Under the pieces are notes generated by a model that did no database searches, was not told the origin of the DNA, and saw only the letters and a list, made by a program, of their open reading frames with translations. Shown here in pieces: positions 33,721-44,985 of a stretch of 64,000 nt of DNA. The number at the start of each line of letters is the position of its first letter. Positions within the stretch are counted from its first letter, which is position 1. The position numbers and the translations under genes are program-made. Location: contig JAPFBE010000033.1 of the NCBI GenBank assembly GCA_034336665.1, forward strand, positions 3,038,001 through 3,102,000, written 5' to 3'. The DNA is from Luscinia megarhynchos. Its lineage: Eukaryota > Chordata > Aves > Passeriformes > Turdidae.

Positions 33721-34348
33721 GACACCACCCCTTGGCTCTCCAGCTCAGGGATCATCTTGTGGATGGGGATCACGGCATCTAAATTTGTCCGATAATGCTG
33801 GCGGTGCACTGTTTAGGTGGCAATTGGCACTCGTTGCTCTTCTACCTTCAGGACTCCTACTGCAGAAGGATTCTCAGACAGCCCAGGCAAGGTGTTCAAT
33901 TCCCTAATGCCCTCTGTCTCCACAGCGGTCGCGTCCCTCGGGAATTCTCCCTTTGCGACAACTTTACCGGCTTTAGCCGGGTGATAGCATGGCTGTAAAA
34001 TAATAAAGGGATGGGTGCAATGGTCTTCCAGGATATCCTTTAATCCACATGGTCTGTGAAGCAGTTTCCAAAAGCGATGCTATCCAAGGATAGGCAGGAA
34101 CCAAAGACGAGGGTCAGGGGATTGGGTTCACAATACATAGGGAATACCTGAGGGCAAAGGTCCAATCCCAAAGGACTTGACCTTTTACGGCAAAGGTCTC
34201 AGACCAACCGAAAATCACGGCTAGGAATGAAATTTACTTTGGAATGTGCTAATTAACATCTTCACAGTACCCGGTTTGTGTGGGTTTCAGGTTTATGTCT
34301 CCTATTTCAGTTGATTCAATTACCACACAGAGCAGCTATTCCAAAAGG
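33721..34348 (-). pseudogene. pol: RT N-terminal fragment, ERVL-like copy 3
   Basis: The minus strand from 33927 to 33721 matches the start of the RT of copies 1 and 2 (region with IPIHKMI and the LNTLPGL phrase). It is truncated at 33721 before the first catalytic Asp. The reading is interrupted by a ~0.4-kb insertion at about 33928-34326 and resumes near 34327 toward the protease. Confidence 0.72.
33928..34326. mobile_element. Probable solo LTR inserted in pol of copy 3
   Basis: It breaks a sequence that is continuous in copy 2 (CCACAGCAGCTATTCC). CACAGC lies on the left and CACAGA on the right, suggesting a 6-bp duplication with one mismatch. AATAAA occurs near 34003. The termini are eroded (GG rather than TG at the left), so the class is unknown. 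Confidence 0.55.
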
Positions 34349-34690
34349 TCACCTGAGTCCCTTTGGGTCTTTGAAATACCCACTTCTGAGGAAGTCTATG
34401 CCCAAAATGCCTGAGGCCTCTGGGTCAGTCACAGTAGGATGTGTCTTCCACTCTTTTCCAGTCAGGCTCACCTCAGCTTCCAACAGGGTCAACTGCTGCG
34501 ATCCCCCTGTCACCCCAGCAATAGAAACAGGTTTTTCCCCCACATGTTGCAATGGGATTAACGTGCACTCTGCACCAGTGTCGACCAAGGCTTCATATTT
34601 TTGTGGGTCTGATGTGCCAGGCTATTAGATCCACGCAGTCCAAAAGACGTGATTCGTCCCATGCCTCTTCCTGGCCAGAGGCAGGCCCCT
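34349..34690 (-). pseudogene. pro: Protease, ERVL-like copy 3
   Basis: VDTGAECTLIP with the Asp-Thr-Gly codons at 34582-34574. An open frame of 79 codons ends in LGIDFLRSGYFKDPKG. This is the only protease in the window whose open frame still runs from its active site through the C-terminal motif. A stop then separates it from RT. Confidence 0.8.
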
Positions 34691-36470
34691 CTAGCCCTGG
34701 TTATAATTCCCTCCCTGGGCATACATACTAGAGGTTCCTTCAAGGGGATCTGATATATCATCCTCCCTTCTATTATACCTGGCAACTCGGTCACAGGAGG
34801 CTGAGGCTACCTTCACTTTAGTGGAACCCACTCGGTTATTGTTTCCCTCTTGAGTTCATGCACCCATGCTTCCAGGACAGAGGTGGATTTCCTATACCAC
34901 TTTCTCATGTCTTCTCCATGGTCATACACGAAGAACCACAGCTCAGCTTGTTGGGTTTACCCCCTCTCCCTAGCTGGGGGATATTGAGCTCTGACTTTGG
35001 GGCTTGTGACTCGCACTGGTGTCACACTGTTCTTCCTCACCTCCTCTCGCACCTCCGTAATCTCCTCTTTAAACTCCTCTTTGAGGTCCTTAACCACAGC
35101 AGAGACATGAGCATGCATTGGACCATTGACCAGACACTCATAATTCCGAAGCCTGTCGGCAACAGAACCCACTGTCTCTTGGTTGTGCTTGGCATTAATC
35201 ATTGCAATGATGGTATATTGAGATGGCCCTAGCTTTGCCAGGTTCCACATTTGCCTTGTGCACCTGATTTTGTCAGGGTCCTTATCATGCTGTCTGTCCC
35301 TTCCAAAGAATACCTCTAATGCCACCACTTCTCTCAGCTGTTGGATCCCTTCCTCAAGTGTCTTCCAGCACATTCTATGATGGCGCTTCTGCATTGTCTC
35401 TCTGTGAACAAACCTCTCTCTTACACTCATTAAAAGCCAGTCACAGAGATAGCCCTGACTCCTTCACAAATACCTGTTTCACACATGCATCCTGGGTCAA
35501 GGATCCCAAATACCTTGCCTTGCCACTATCCAGTTGCACGCCTGTACCCATAAGGTCCCAAACCCAAAGCAACCAGGTTGCATAAGCCTCGCGGCCCCAT
35601 CGCACAATGTCTTTTCGCAGATTATAGTGACTGTCATATGACAGGGACTTAGTGAGGATTTCAGGCTCCCCTGCTGGTAGTGAGGGCCCTGATTCCTCAT
35701 CATCATTAACTGGGTGTACTGATTTGGTCTTATACTTCCTCCTCTGCACAGGGGCTACTGCTGCTTGCTGTGGTTGCCCTTGTGGTTTAGCTGGAACCTG
35801 GATGGTTCTAACATCTGTGGATTCCACTGCTGCACCATCAGACTCTCCCTCTTTGAGGCAGGGACAGGGTTTTCCACCAGCTGGGGAGGTGTATACCTCA
35901 GCATCTGGCACATCTCACACATCTCCTTCACCAGTACCGCCACCCGATAGGAGTGGTTCATTTCTGAGGTGGGCTGTTGGGCTGTGTCAGGCCATTGGGC
36001 TGTGTCAGTCTCTGGAGCAGCATCCCTAGTCTCTGGGGCAGGTATCAAGGTTGTTATCCAAGTCAATCTCACTTATCTCTGAATGCTAAATAGAATAGGC
36101 ATATTAGTATCACATGGTTAGCATCCAGAGGAAATTTTAACCCTTTGAAAGCTGGTGGGGTAGGCCCAAAGAAATGGGTGAAGGGCTGGGAGAAAACTTC
36201 CTGTATTACACCCCAGTATTACTTCCTCGCAATAGGTACCATTATTAATGTAACCCCCAAAACATAGTGTGTGATAGCCCTGTATCAATGTGCCTGCCTT
36301 CCAGAGGAAATTAAAAATCCATGAATTCCTCACCTTATTGATCCACAGTGCAAACTGGATAACAGCCACAGTAGCCTTAGTCATACAGCCCATGTTTAGA
36401 TAAGGAGCTGCAAATGGGAAAAATGTAGCCACAATTGTAGCAGATAAGAAAAATCTTTTAGAATAAGGGC
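34691..36470 (-). pseudogene. gag: ERVL-like gag, copy 3
   Basis: Minus-strand blocks: 36432-36118 hydrophobic N-terminal part (ALWINKVRNSWIFNF, continuing through INNGTYCEE in a single frame), 36072-35755 Pro-rich with one APETRDAAPE unit, 35911-35441 with TWLLWVWDLMGTGVQLD, 35430-34957 capsid/coiled-coil part with EVREEVRK, then the tail. Each lines up with copy 2. Breaks near 36110, 35750 and 35435 shift the frame. It independently supports the membrane-segment N-terminus. Confidence 0.75.
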
Positions 36471-36479
36471 CTTATAGGC

Positions 36480-36940
36480 CTCTGATCACTTCTGTTCATT
36501 CACAAAAAACACTTTGGGAGATGTGCAGCTCGCATGAAGAAAAAATAAGTTGTGTAACCTCCTTGTAACCAGAGTGCTGATTGGTTAAGGGAATGCATGG
36601 ACAGCAACACAGGTGTTAGCATGTGGCCAATGAATATTTGTTTTGGTTAAGAAAAATGCAAACAGGAATAATTTTAGCTAGTGTATTTTTAGCACAGTAT
36701 AAAGCCTGCATGGGGTATTTTAGCATAATATAAAAGCCTAGCATACTTGTACAGTATATAAGGCCTTGTGTGAAGGCAATAAACTCGATTGTCTTCAGAA
36801 CAAGAACCAAGAGGGTCTGTGCCTTCATTTCTCATTGCTACCCACAACCATGTACCACACGAACCAGGGTAAGCTACATCACATGGTGTCGCCTAATGAG
36901 ATTTTTATATTCAGCACACAAAAAATTAGGTTACCCAGGA
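36480..36940 (+). mobile_element. Plus-sense LTR piece within the copy 3 leader
   Basis: AGTATATAAGG near 36753 precedes CAATAAACTCGATTG (AATAAA near 36779) and a U5-like stretch to about 36892. TGGTGTCGCCTAATGAG then resembles a primer-binding site. It sits between the leader and gag start of copy 3, so it was inserted there. No clean target duplication was found. Confidence 0.5.
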
Positions 36941-36981
36941 ACTGTTATGCCTTTTTCACCCTTTCCTCTTGACGCCTTCAG

Positions 36982-36999
36982 GCCTCATGCCGGGAGCCA
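36982..36999 (-). promoter_or_regulatory. Primer-binding site of copy 3
   Basis: The minus strand reads TGGCTCCCGGCATGAGGC, five bases from the LTR. It aligns with the copy 2 site but has drifted. The following leader bases also align with copy 2. Confidence 0.55.
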
Positions 37000-37004
37000 A
37001 AATC

Positions 37005-37759
37005 TTTCTTTAGTTGAAAGATAGGTATCTGCCAAGGGAGGTGGGAACCTCCCTTGAATTAGACAATATGATCCCCTGCCCTCCGAATTACTATAACTTT
37101 GAAATTAAGGGGCTTTCAGGCAAAGACATGGAAAAAGAGATAACAGTCCTTTACTAGTATGCATATGGATAACAAAGCAAACAAACAACATCAATGGCAG
37201 CAACAGCAAACAAAACCAGAAACCCAGTAACAGTCTTTTCTCTGCTGTCAGGCACTTTCCTCTTTGGTGTTGTTATGGTCACAGCCGGCAGGGGCGCTGG
37301 TGGCCCCCCAGCTGGGCAGGGCAGGTGCAATAATTTTTCTGCAGCTGCAGGGGGTGCTGTGGTGCACGTTTGGTCGTCTCTGCACGTGGAGGATGGCCGG
37401 TGCAGCCGGCGGATGGGATGGAAAGGGGGATTGCTTTTAAAATCCCCAGGGGCAGCCGATCCTGGTGCCTCTCCGAATAACAAAAGGAGCTGTAGCAGGG
37501 ACTTCAGAAGCAGAAACCTGGAACAGCAGGGACGAGCAAAATCCCGGAGTGGTAGGCGAGATATAGCATAAACTTCGCAGCTGTAGCTGGAACTGTGGAG
37601 TGTCCGGTCAGGCAGGGGGTGCGGGGCTACAGTGTAGCAAAAACTCGGAGCAGTGGCAAAAAAACGGCGAGGGCTGGGCAGCTGCAGCCCGGCTCCCGAA
37701 AATGGCCGGGAGAAGCTCCCTTGGAGGGGAAAAGGGCTTGGGGTCCTAGGGCTTCCCCT
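37005..37759 (-). mobile_element. 5' LTR of copy 3, family 1-like
   Basis: The plus-strand start TTTCTTTAGTTGAAAGATAGG aligns with the TGTCCTGGTTTGAAGGACAGG start of family 1. GC-rich middle 37265-37740. The sense 5' end is interrupted at 37760 by another LTR, so the full length is unknown. Confidence 0.62.
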
Positions 37760-38357
37760 TGTTATAAATGAGAAACAAAGTCTCGATATTTAGCAAAATT
37801 TAGATTGGTTTATTTTATATAGACAGAGCAAGCAGCGCGCTGGGGAAAACATGAGGGGTCACTGCCCTCTCCACGCTTCCACTGAACTTGGTTTGCAGCT
37901 CCCTTTTTATAGTATGGTTTTCCTTGTAGTAATCAATAATTGTTATTGTTTTGTAGTAATTCTGCAAGGTAAGCAGTGGTGGTCAAAGAAACTTCCAAAA
38001 TTCCGTGGGACAGCTCTTCGGACAATTGGTCATGTAACCATCTGGTCTTGGTAGATAAAAAACAGGATAAGTAGAAAGCCTGATCTTTAGTAGATACTTT
38101 GTGATTGATCACACAAAGGCAGGAAATATGATTCTGCAGAATCTGTTGGGCTGTGTGAAAGCCTTGTTTTGCAAGCTGTCAGTAGATACAACTTATTTAG
38201 GAAACATAATATTCATAACAGAGGGATTTAAAAAGAATGGGTTTAATAATATATTTAACTTTATTTAGGTCCATGTTATTTTCTTATTTTAAGTATTCTG
38301 GTTTATACAAACTCCAAAACTTCTATGATTAACACAAATCATTTATCAGTTATGACA
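37760..38357 (-). mobile_element. Solo LTR with 4-bp duplication (class I style)
   Basis: The plus strand reads TGTTATAAATG..GTTATGACA, flanked by CCCT on both sides (37756-37759 and 38358-38361). A minus-strand AATAAA lies near 37812. Four-base duplications are typical of gammaretrovirus-like (class I) integrases. Confidence 0.72.
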
Positions 38358-38361
38358 CCCT

Positions 38362-38804
38362 GAAGTATCTGAGCAGATGGTGAAAGTCTTTTTTTTAGTG
38401 AGGTAGGGTGTTAATAAGGTCCCAGTTCAGTGGCTGCTCTTACCAGCAAAGACTCACCCATGGCAGAAGTGGGACAGGGCTGGTCTCCGGTGGCGGCAGC
38501 GAATTTCCCCCCAGTAAGCAGAAACTCGGCCGCCGTCCTCCTCGGAAGCAGAGAGAGCAAGAGAGCTAGGAGTGGCGCCCACTCCACTTTTCCCCAGCCC
38601 AATTCTTGTGGTATCTCTGCCCCTCCAGGAGAAACCTCCAGCTAAGAGAGAAGCCAGCTGCATCCTTCCCGTGGCAACTTCTTTTGTCTCTCCTAAGTAC
38701 CGGTCGTTATGATGACATAGTGAAATAGAGAATTAAGAATCAGGCATTAAGAAATGCTTTGACTAAAAGGGGGACTGACAAAACTGTATTGTTTGCTATA
38801 ATTT
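38362..38804. other. GC-rich stretch, no gene recognised
   Basis: The GC-rich part at 38430-38660 resembles the promoter regions of nearby LTRs and could be the interrupted remainder of the copy 3 LTR. No ORF is convincing. Confidence 0.35.
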
Positions 38805-38808
38805 ATGG

Positions 38809-39317
38809 TGCTTACATGAACAGGAGGAGAGCAAAGCTACAAGGTGGGGGTCAAGGGCTAGAGTGCGCAAACAGGATGCAAGGACAAAGACACCACAGGA
38901 TAAGGGGGTCCTCTGACCCCTGAGACCCGGAAAATTGATATCAAAGTCCGGAAAATGACCAAAGGACTAAAGAGAGAGCATGCGCAAGGAAGCAAGGTGA
39001 AAAGTTCAAACTGAGAGGAAGACTATTTACTTCATCCTAAAGACTTTCAGATGACCCACCAGAACAACCTAAAAGGAACAATGCGCAGTCGCAAAGAGGC
39101 GTGAAACTAATTTCCATATGAAGCGGGGATAGGCAATGAATATGTATCAGGCGAATTGTGTATTCCTAGTTTGTAGAGAATAAAAGGAGAGGCACAGGTC
39201 GCCAGAGGTGTGCATGTTTTTGGAGGAGCTATCCCTCATGCAGCTCAGCGCTGAATAAATACATACCTACTCTTATAACTTATTTTTGTGGGTTATAGAG
39301 TGTTTTTCCGCATTTCA
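38809..39317 (+). mobile_element. Solo LTR with 4-bp duplication, plus-sense
   Basis: It starts TGCTTACATG and ends CCGCATTTCA, flanked by ATGG (38805-38808 and 39318-39321). An AATAAAAGG box near 39179 and polyadenylation signal AATAAA at 39254-39259 fit a class I LTR layout of about 510 bases. Confidence 0.7.
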
Positions 39318-39469
39318 ATGGTTTCTTAGTGGCAAATGGTACAAAATTCCATGACAGAAAGAAACAAAGGAAAAATCCTAAACCCCAACACTATGTTAGA
39401 CAGCCATAGATTTATAAGGGCCCCTCTGGAGCAGCAACGGAGAGCTGCAGGTCTATATCATTGATTAGA

Positions 39470-39740
39470 AAGGGCGGAGGAAGAAGAAGGAGGAGAAGAA
39501 GAAGAAGGAGAAGGAGAAGAAGAAGGAGAAGAAGAAGAGGAAGAAGAAGTAGAAGAGAAAGGAGAAGGAGAAGGAGAAGGAGAAGGAGAAGAAGGAGAAG
39601 AAGAAGAGGAAGAAGAAGAAGAAGAGGAAGGAGAAGGAGAAGGAGAAGGAGAAGGAGAAGGAGAAGGAGAAGGAGAAGGAGAAGGAGGAGGAGAAGGAGA
39701 AGGAGGAGGAGAAAAAAGAGAAGGAGCAGGAGAGGAGGGG
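39470..39740. repeat. GAA/GGA polypurine tract
   Basis: About 270 bases of almost pure A and G on the plus strand in irregular AAG, AGG and AGAAGG units. Long poly-Arg and poly-Leu ORFs arise from it and are not genes. Confidence 0.96.
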
Positions 39741-39819
39741 TCATTTTTTTAATGCCTCCAGCCTGCTAATTCCTTCACTTGTCGGTCTTTGCAAAAAAAG
39801 TGATAAATGGAAAGGACCT

Positions 39820-40033
39820 TGTTATAAATGTTATAGATTAGTAATGTGATGATTGGCCCCCACAATTAAAGGATGAATATTGTGTGTATGATAAGTCTTG
39901 TGGATGTATAATTATGTTATTGCAATATATCCTCCCATAGTTCTCTTTCCCCTCCCCCTTTTATTGTTGTCACGAGATGGCTTGGATAGACAGGGGATTT
40001 GGGGAGGGCCGGCTTGTTACTACATCTGACCTC
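39820..40033 (+). mobile_element. Left half of an LTR split by the family 5 provirus
   Basis: AT-rich sequence starting TGTTATAAATG. It appears to continue after the provirus at 45684. The junction is fixed by the ACCTC duplication at 40029-40033 and 45679-45683. The outer LTR edges are approximate. Confidence 0.5.
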
Positions 40034-40704
40034 TGTAAGAGTCCGTCTAAAAGCCTCTCGTTTGTTCTGCCCAACGACCTTCGCCTGAGGCCTAAGAAGA
40101 CCCCTCAAACTGCAGCTTAAAGGCGCTGGCCAGGGATGGGAGGAACGCCAAGTGATTTTTCCAGGTGGTGCCCATTGGACCAGGACTGGTCTCTCATGAG
40201 ACTGGTTTACCCAACAAGGCTCCCACAGGTGTGAGAACAATGAACTAGTCACAAGGACTGTTGGTGTGCCTGGAGCTTGCCATGGTGCGCTGCTCTCGAG
40301 CAGGCTACTTGCTGTAGCGTCCTGTTTCCACCTGTTTCTTGGAGCAATGATCTCCACATACAATAGTCCATAAATCTTCCCACCTTTTGGCCAGAAGCCA
40401 CTCGCTTTGGAAAAGACTATAAAAACATCCTCGAAAAAAAGACCCCCGAGATCTCCCCGGACGGCAACGGACATCTATTGGCTGGTACCACGAGGACCGT
40501 CTGCCCGTCTTGGTAGCTATAATCCCAACCCCCCTCTCTCTCTCTCTCTCTTTTATTTCCTGTCCCTCTATCGCATTTGGTTGGCACTAAATAAAGTGCA
40601 TTTTTTGCAAAATAAACTGGTTTTGTCCCCTTGCTGTATCTTTTGCGCTTTGAGATCCCTAAAAAGAACCTATCAGGACTCCGCATGTAGTGTGGACCCT
40701 GACA
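40034..40704 (+). mobile_element. 5' LTR, family 5
   Basis: TGTAAGAGTCCG..GACCCTGACA, 671 bases. CTATAAAAAC near 40417, a CT repeat of about 18 bases (40534-40551), then AATAAA at 40590-40595. Confidence 0.93.
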
Positions 40705-40710
40705 TTTAAT

Positions 40711-40728
40711 TGGCGTAGTCGGCTATTC
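40711..40728 (+). promoter_or_regulatory. Putative primer-binding site of the family 5 provirus
   Basis: TGGCGTAGTCGGCTATTC begins six bases after the 5' LTR, the right place for a tRNA primer site. I cannot name the matching tRNA with confidence. Confidence 0.5.
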
Positions 40729-41017
40729 AGATTCCCTGACACTGGAGGAGTTGGAGGGTTTTCTGTGCACTTTGTACCAGGGGAAGACCTGTGCCATTTC
40801 AGCCGCACCCAGCCTGTCAGTACCGGAATGACTGAACAGTGTTGGAAAGCAAGGGAGTTGGTATTGGGTTCTTCCCGCAATCTTCACGCAGATCCAGGTG
40901 GAGAATCAACTCCATTTCAGTTATCAGAGAATTTTTTGCAAAGGATCTCATTGTGCAAAAGACGGGACTTGTGTTTTTTGTAGTGTAGGTGTTGTGGAGC
41001 TGCTTGGTGTAGTTGAG

Positions 41018-41405
41018 GAGACAACCATTTTGTAACTAAGGAGAACCTCCCAGGCAGTTTTTGGTCCCCTCACCCACCCAGGGGGTTGTCCTCAGCGAAA
41101 GGCTGGGTGTAAGTCTTGAACTCCCTGAAGTGTTTTTTCCCCCCTCGCAAATAATCGTAAATCGCAAAATATTGCTGCTGTTCTTGTTTGTTGTTTTTGA
41201 CTCCCTAACCCAGGCAGGGAAGAGAGGGGATTGTCCTCAGCTAAAGGCTGGGTGCTTGTTGTTTTGTCCCCTAAAGAGAGGGGATTATCCTCAGCGAAAG
41301 GCTGGGTGTTTGCTGTTTTGTTGTTGAATACTTGGGATCGGGAAGAGACAAGCTGTTTTGTAACTAAGGTAGTGCCTCCCAAGTAGTGTGGTCTCTTCAC
41401 CCACT
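41018..41405 (+). repeat. Direct repeats in the provirus leader
   Basis: A block with GAGACAA, TTTTGTAACTAAGG, CCTCCCA and CACCCA occurs at 41018-41083 and again at 41345-41405. Between them, TCCTCAGC(G/T)AAAGGCTGGGTG occurs three times (about 41089, 41233 and 41289). CAGC/GCTG within each unit can form a short hairpin with a GAAAG-type loop. The leader of a retrovirus normally carries dimerisation and packaging signals, so these repeats may be such a signal. Confidence 0.7.
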
Positions 41406-41497
41406 CCAGGGACGAGAAGGGAAACACAGTTTTAGCAGTGCTTTTTGTGTAACTTTAAGTGTGCCTCCCTGAGAGTGGTTTTAGTCCCTTCGTAAAA

Positions 41498-42097
41498 ATG
41501 TCTGAAAAAGATAAAGATGCTTTTTATGCTTTGCTAGCTAAGTACAATGCCAGACCCTCCCAAGGGGGAGAAGATTGGGCACACAGTAACTGGTTTAATT
41601 TAGAAAATGTGATTGATAGAATACATTCTTTGCAAGATGAAACAAAATTCCAGCTGGGCAGAAATAAGACCATTCTCTGCTCAGTTTTGGGGGCCTGTCT
41701 TACGGCAGCTATAGAAACTCGCTTTACGCGAAGGAGTGAAGAAAGAGCAATTATAGACTCTTTGCAAAATTTGGTAGAAGCCTTGCAAAAACAATTAGAG
41801 CAGGAAGCAAATCAGGTAAAAACTTTGCAAAAACAATTAGAGCAAGAAAGAAACCGCAACAATTTGTTGCAGCTTTCCCATGCATCACTGCATGCAGATA
41901 CACCAAAAGAAACAGAAGAAAAGGAAACATACCACATAAAGCAGATATACCCCCAGAAAGAATTAGTACACATAGAAAATTGTGGGGAAAATTGCTGCTC
42001 TAAATTGAGACCTCTCATTAAAACAGAATATAGTTACCTGAACGAAGAGGATTTTAATCCACAAATCCACTACAAAAATCCTGTACACTCCTACTAA
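41498..42097 (+). pseudogene. gag: Gag N-terminal part, family 5 provirus
   Basis: The ATG at 41498 has A at -3. The protein opens MSEKDKDAFYALLAKYN. It has a Leu/Trp-rich matrix-like segment, then a coiled coil with two near-identical LQKQLEQE units (about 41790-41855), then a Cys-containing region, and stops at 42097. A one-base shift carries the reading into the next frame (open from 42042). Its class is unclear. It does not resemble the ERVL-like gag above. Confidence 0.68.
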
Positions 42098-43160
42098 ATT
42101 ATCAGAACAAGCAGCTAGTGGGTACTGGGGACATGGGACTTTCTTAACAACAGAAGTCAAACGTAACTTATGGTCCCCAACTCAGTGCGCAGTTTATTGG
42201 GCAGCAGGGCTAAACCCTTTGGAAAGGGGAGACCTTGTATCTTTAGTTGGTACTGCCTACCGACTCCTAGAAAACATTCACAAAGCTGCCTGCTTGCAAA
42301 TGATCCATGAAATAAAACTCACTGCTGGCTATAAATCACCTGTGCAATTACCTGTAAATATAAAACAATACCCTCTTCCCTCTGGTGCCAAAGAAGGGAT
42401 CAAATTGGTTATACAGGACTTGCGAAACCCCCCTGTATGGCCAGTCCAAAAAGCCAAACCTGACAATGTAGCTGTGTATCAATACATAGATGATGTATTG
42501 ATAGGAGGAGAAGAAAAAGAAGAAGTGAGGGATGTGCAACAAAAAATAATCTCCCATTTGGAAAGCCCTAACTTGCAAATTGCCTCAGAGAAAATTCAAA
42601 AACCTTCTCAGGAAGAAAAGTTTTTGAAAACAGCCACTACTGGGACTGCCCCCCCTGACGGGGTGGCCCAGAAACCCTCAGTTAGGAAGTGGTATGCCCT
42701 GATCAAGAAGTACTGTCACATTTTCTCAATCACAGAAGGAACTGTAAAAAATTTGTCAATACAAGAAACAGAGAACTTGAATAGCAGCCAGGAAAAACCA
42801 GCTTTAGTAATCAAGGTAGCCCCTCCCTTCTCCCCTGAGCAGACAGCGAATGCTTGGTTCGCTGATGCTTCAGCCAAGAGAGAAGGAAAAGTGTGGAAAT
42901 ATAAAGCTGTAGCCTTACACATTTCCTCCGGTGAGCAGATCATTACAGAAGGGGAAGACAGTGCCCAAATTGGGGAGCTTATAGCTGTTTGGAGTGTTTT
43001 TCAAAAGGAAAAACAAAATACTTCCCTTGTTTGTATTTACACTGATTCTTATGCTGTTTTTAAAGGAGGTACAGAGTGGCTTCCGTTTTGGCAGAGAAAT
43101 GATTGGGAAGTTGACAGCATTTCAGTCTGCATTACATGCTGGATAGTTCCATCATTTTAA
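42042..43160 (+). pseudogene. pol: Deletion-fused gag/RT/RNase H frame
   Basis: One open frame joins three retroviral pieces: a capsid-like part (CAVYWAAGLNPLERGD), an RT start (NPPVWPVQ) jumping straight to YIDD (codons 42483-42494), and a second jump to RNase H. The RNase H keeps WFADAS, GELIAVWSVF and YTDSY, three catalytic-site motifs. The RT palm between WPVQ and YIDD is gone, so polymerase activity is impossible. The frame passes through the joins without a stop. Confidence 0.8.
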
Positions 43161-44480
43161 CCCCGTCTCTTTGTGGCAGATTCTGTTGTGTTTACTTTTC
43201 ACAGTATAACGCCATGGAACATGAAGATTAATTGCTGAATCCCTCATCGAACCTGTATACAGTTACAGCACAGGACCTTACAGGTGTGTTTTAATTTTGT
43301 GAAAATTCAAAATCAAAATTGATCTGTTGTACAATTTTCCCATAAAATTATGTGTAGTAAAAACAATATAACTTGATGTTAATGCCTATAATACCCACTA
43401 CCCGACCACTGGTTATACTGAGCCTGAAAATTTTTGAAATTGGACCTTGGGTAATTCAGAAAACTGGCCAACAACAAATATTGTTTAATTCGGCATGGTC
43501 TTTTAAACAAGTCAAATTGCCAATGCAAAACAATGTCTCAGTAATTTAGCCGGCTTGTTCACCTTTTCTAAGGATCGAAAACCTGGTTGCAAAAGCAGGA
43601 GGATCCTTTCAAGAAACAAACGAGAAACATAACCGGTGTTGTGGGAACAGGATTGGGAATTCTAAATAGCATTGATTCAGAGGTATTAATGAACAAATTG
43701 ATTGCCACCACCAGAGACCTGACCAAATTCCAACGACCTCTGCAGTCCTCTTTGACAGCCCTGGGGACGCAGCAGTGGTTATTATCAAACATTTTACCGG
43801 ATTGGGAAAAGGCAAATGTAAATGATCACAAATTGATAATTGATGCTCTTGGTGCTGCTCAAAACAACATCTCCCTAGCCCTCAGCTGTATCCAGGCACA
43901 GCTTTGGATGCAAACAGTTGTTGCCTCAATTATAAGGGAAGGGGAAGAAGGTACTTTCCCTACTGAAATCCGGACAATAATATGGGACAATTTTGAAAGG
44001 AAGTTTCAGTCCTGGTGGAATTTAGTAAATTTTACCTACAACCCCAGTACAAATACAGCCACGGCCTTTGTGTTGAGAATACGCGACGCTTCAGTACATT
44101 CAATATTCCCTATCACTGTCTTAGGGCTGAATCACGACGGAGCTATTCTCTATCCTTTCGAGCGTAGAGAATGGGCTCGTCAAATTGGTGAAAAGTAACA
44201 AACTATTAATTTGGAAACTTGCATTGTCTGGGAAAAACAAGGGTTTATCTGTGGAAGTAATGCAATCAGAGCTCAAGATATTTTGCTAAAACACAGAATA
44301 GAATGTCTGCAATTTTGAAAGTTATCCAAAGGAGATTCCTGAAACACTACTGGGGTATATGGGCAATGGGTGTGCATGCTTTAGAACTGCTTGTGATAGT
44401 ATTTTTATAGAAGATTTGATAGTGAGTACTAAAAATCATTTAAACCTTTGTGTCTGTAACTTTACTAAAATCGCTGTTTA
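43161..44480 (+). pseudogene. env: Env-like gene remnant, family 5 provirus
   Basis: It follows RNase H directly, so integrase is deleted. The first 400 bases are readable only in broken frames. A 203-codon block (43587-44198) has a small Gly-rich hydrophobic start (GVVGTGLGILN) like a fusion peptide, then helices, a Trp-rich segment (WWNLVNFTYNP) and a sequon. Cys-containing blocks continue in another frame to about 44480. The same gene appears reversed at 62226-63418. The env assignment rests on position and architecture. Confidence 0.6.
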
Positions 44481-44985
44481 AAATTTGAAAATTGCTTGTT
44501 TTAAAATTGCTTATTTTTAGTTGCATTGCATTTTAAAATGAAATTGATTATTTGCTTTGTAATTTTAAAAAATTGCAAGTATCTTTGTTGTATTGCATCA
44601 TGAATATTGATTAACATTGATTTTTAGTTATTATTTAATTATGTTGAATTTTCTTTAGGTATTGATTTAAACTGATAATCAATATTGATTTGCTTTAATT
44701 TATAATTGTTTGAAAGTTATTTTATTGATTTGTTTTAATTTTGATTGAGTTATTTTACCTAATATAATAGTGATTTGTTTGAAAAATTGTTTTAATCAAT
44801 TTTGTTGTGATTATTTTTGCTTTATTATTTTTGTGTTTATTTCTTTCTTTTTTCCTTCCCTCTTTCCCTTCTTAATTTTTCTGTCCCCGTTTTCTGGGAT
44901 ATGCTACCAATGACGGGTCCTGAAGACAACGTCACAACACCATGCTGATGGAGTTTCTCGGCGACGCTCGTTGGTCACGGGGTGG
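44481..44985 (+). other. AT-rich tail of the provirus
   Basis: Long runs of TTGATT/AATTG-type sequence without ORFs, ending in GGTCACGGGGTGG just before the 3' LTR, a weak polypurine tract. The start of this region also appears at 62226-62280. Confidence 0.6.

Noticed and set aside
39412..39769. Poly-Arg (plus) and poly-Leu (minus) ORFs of about 100 codons
   Set aside because: They arise from the GAA/GGA polypurine tract. Irregular repeats and the lack of any flanking gene structure argue against coding.
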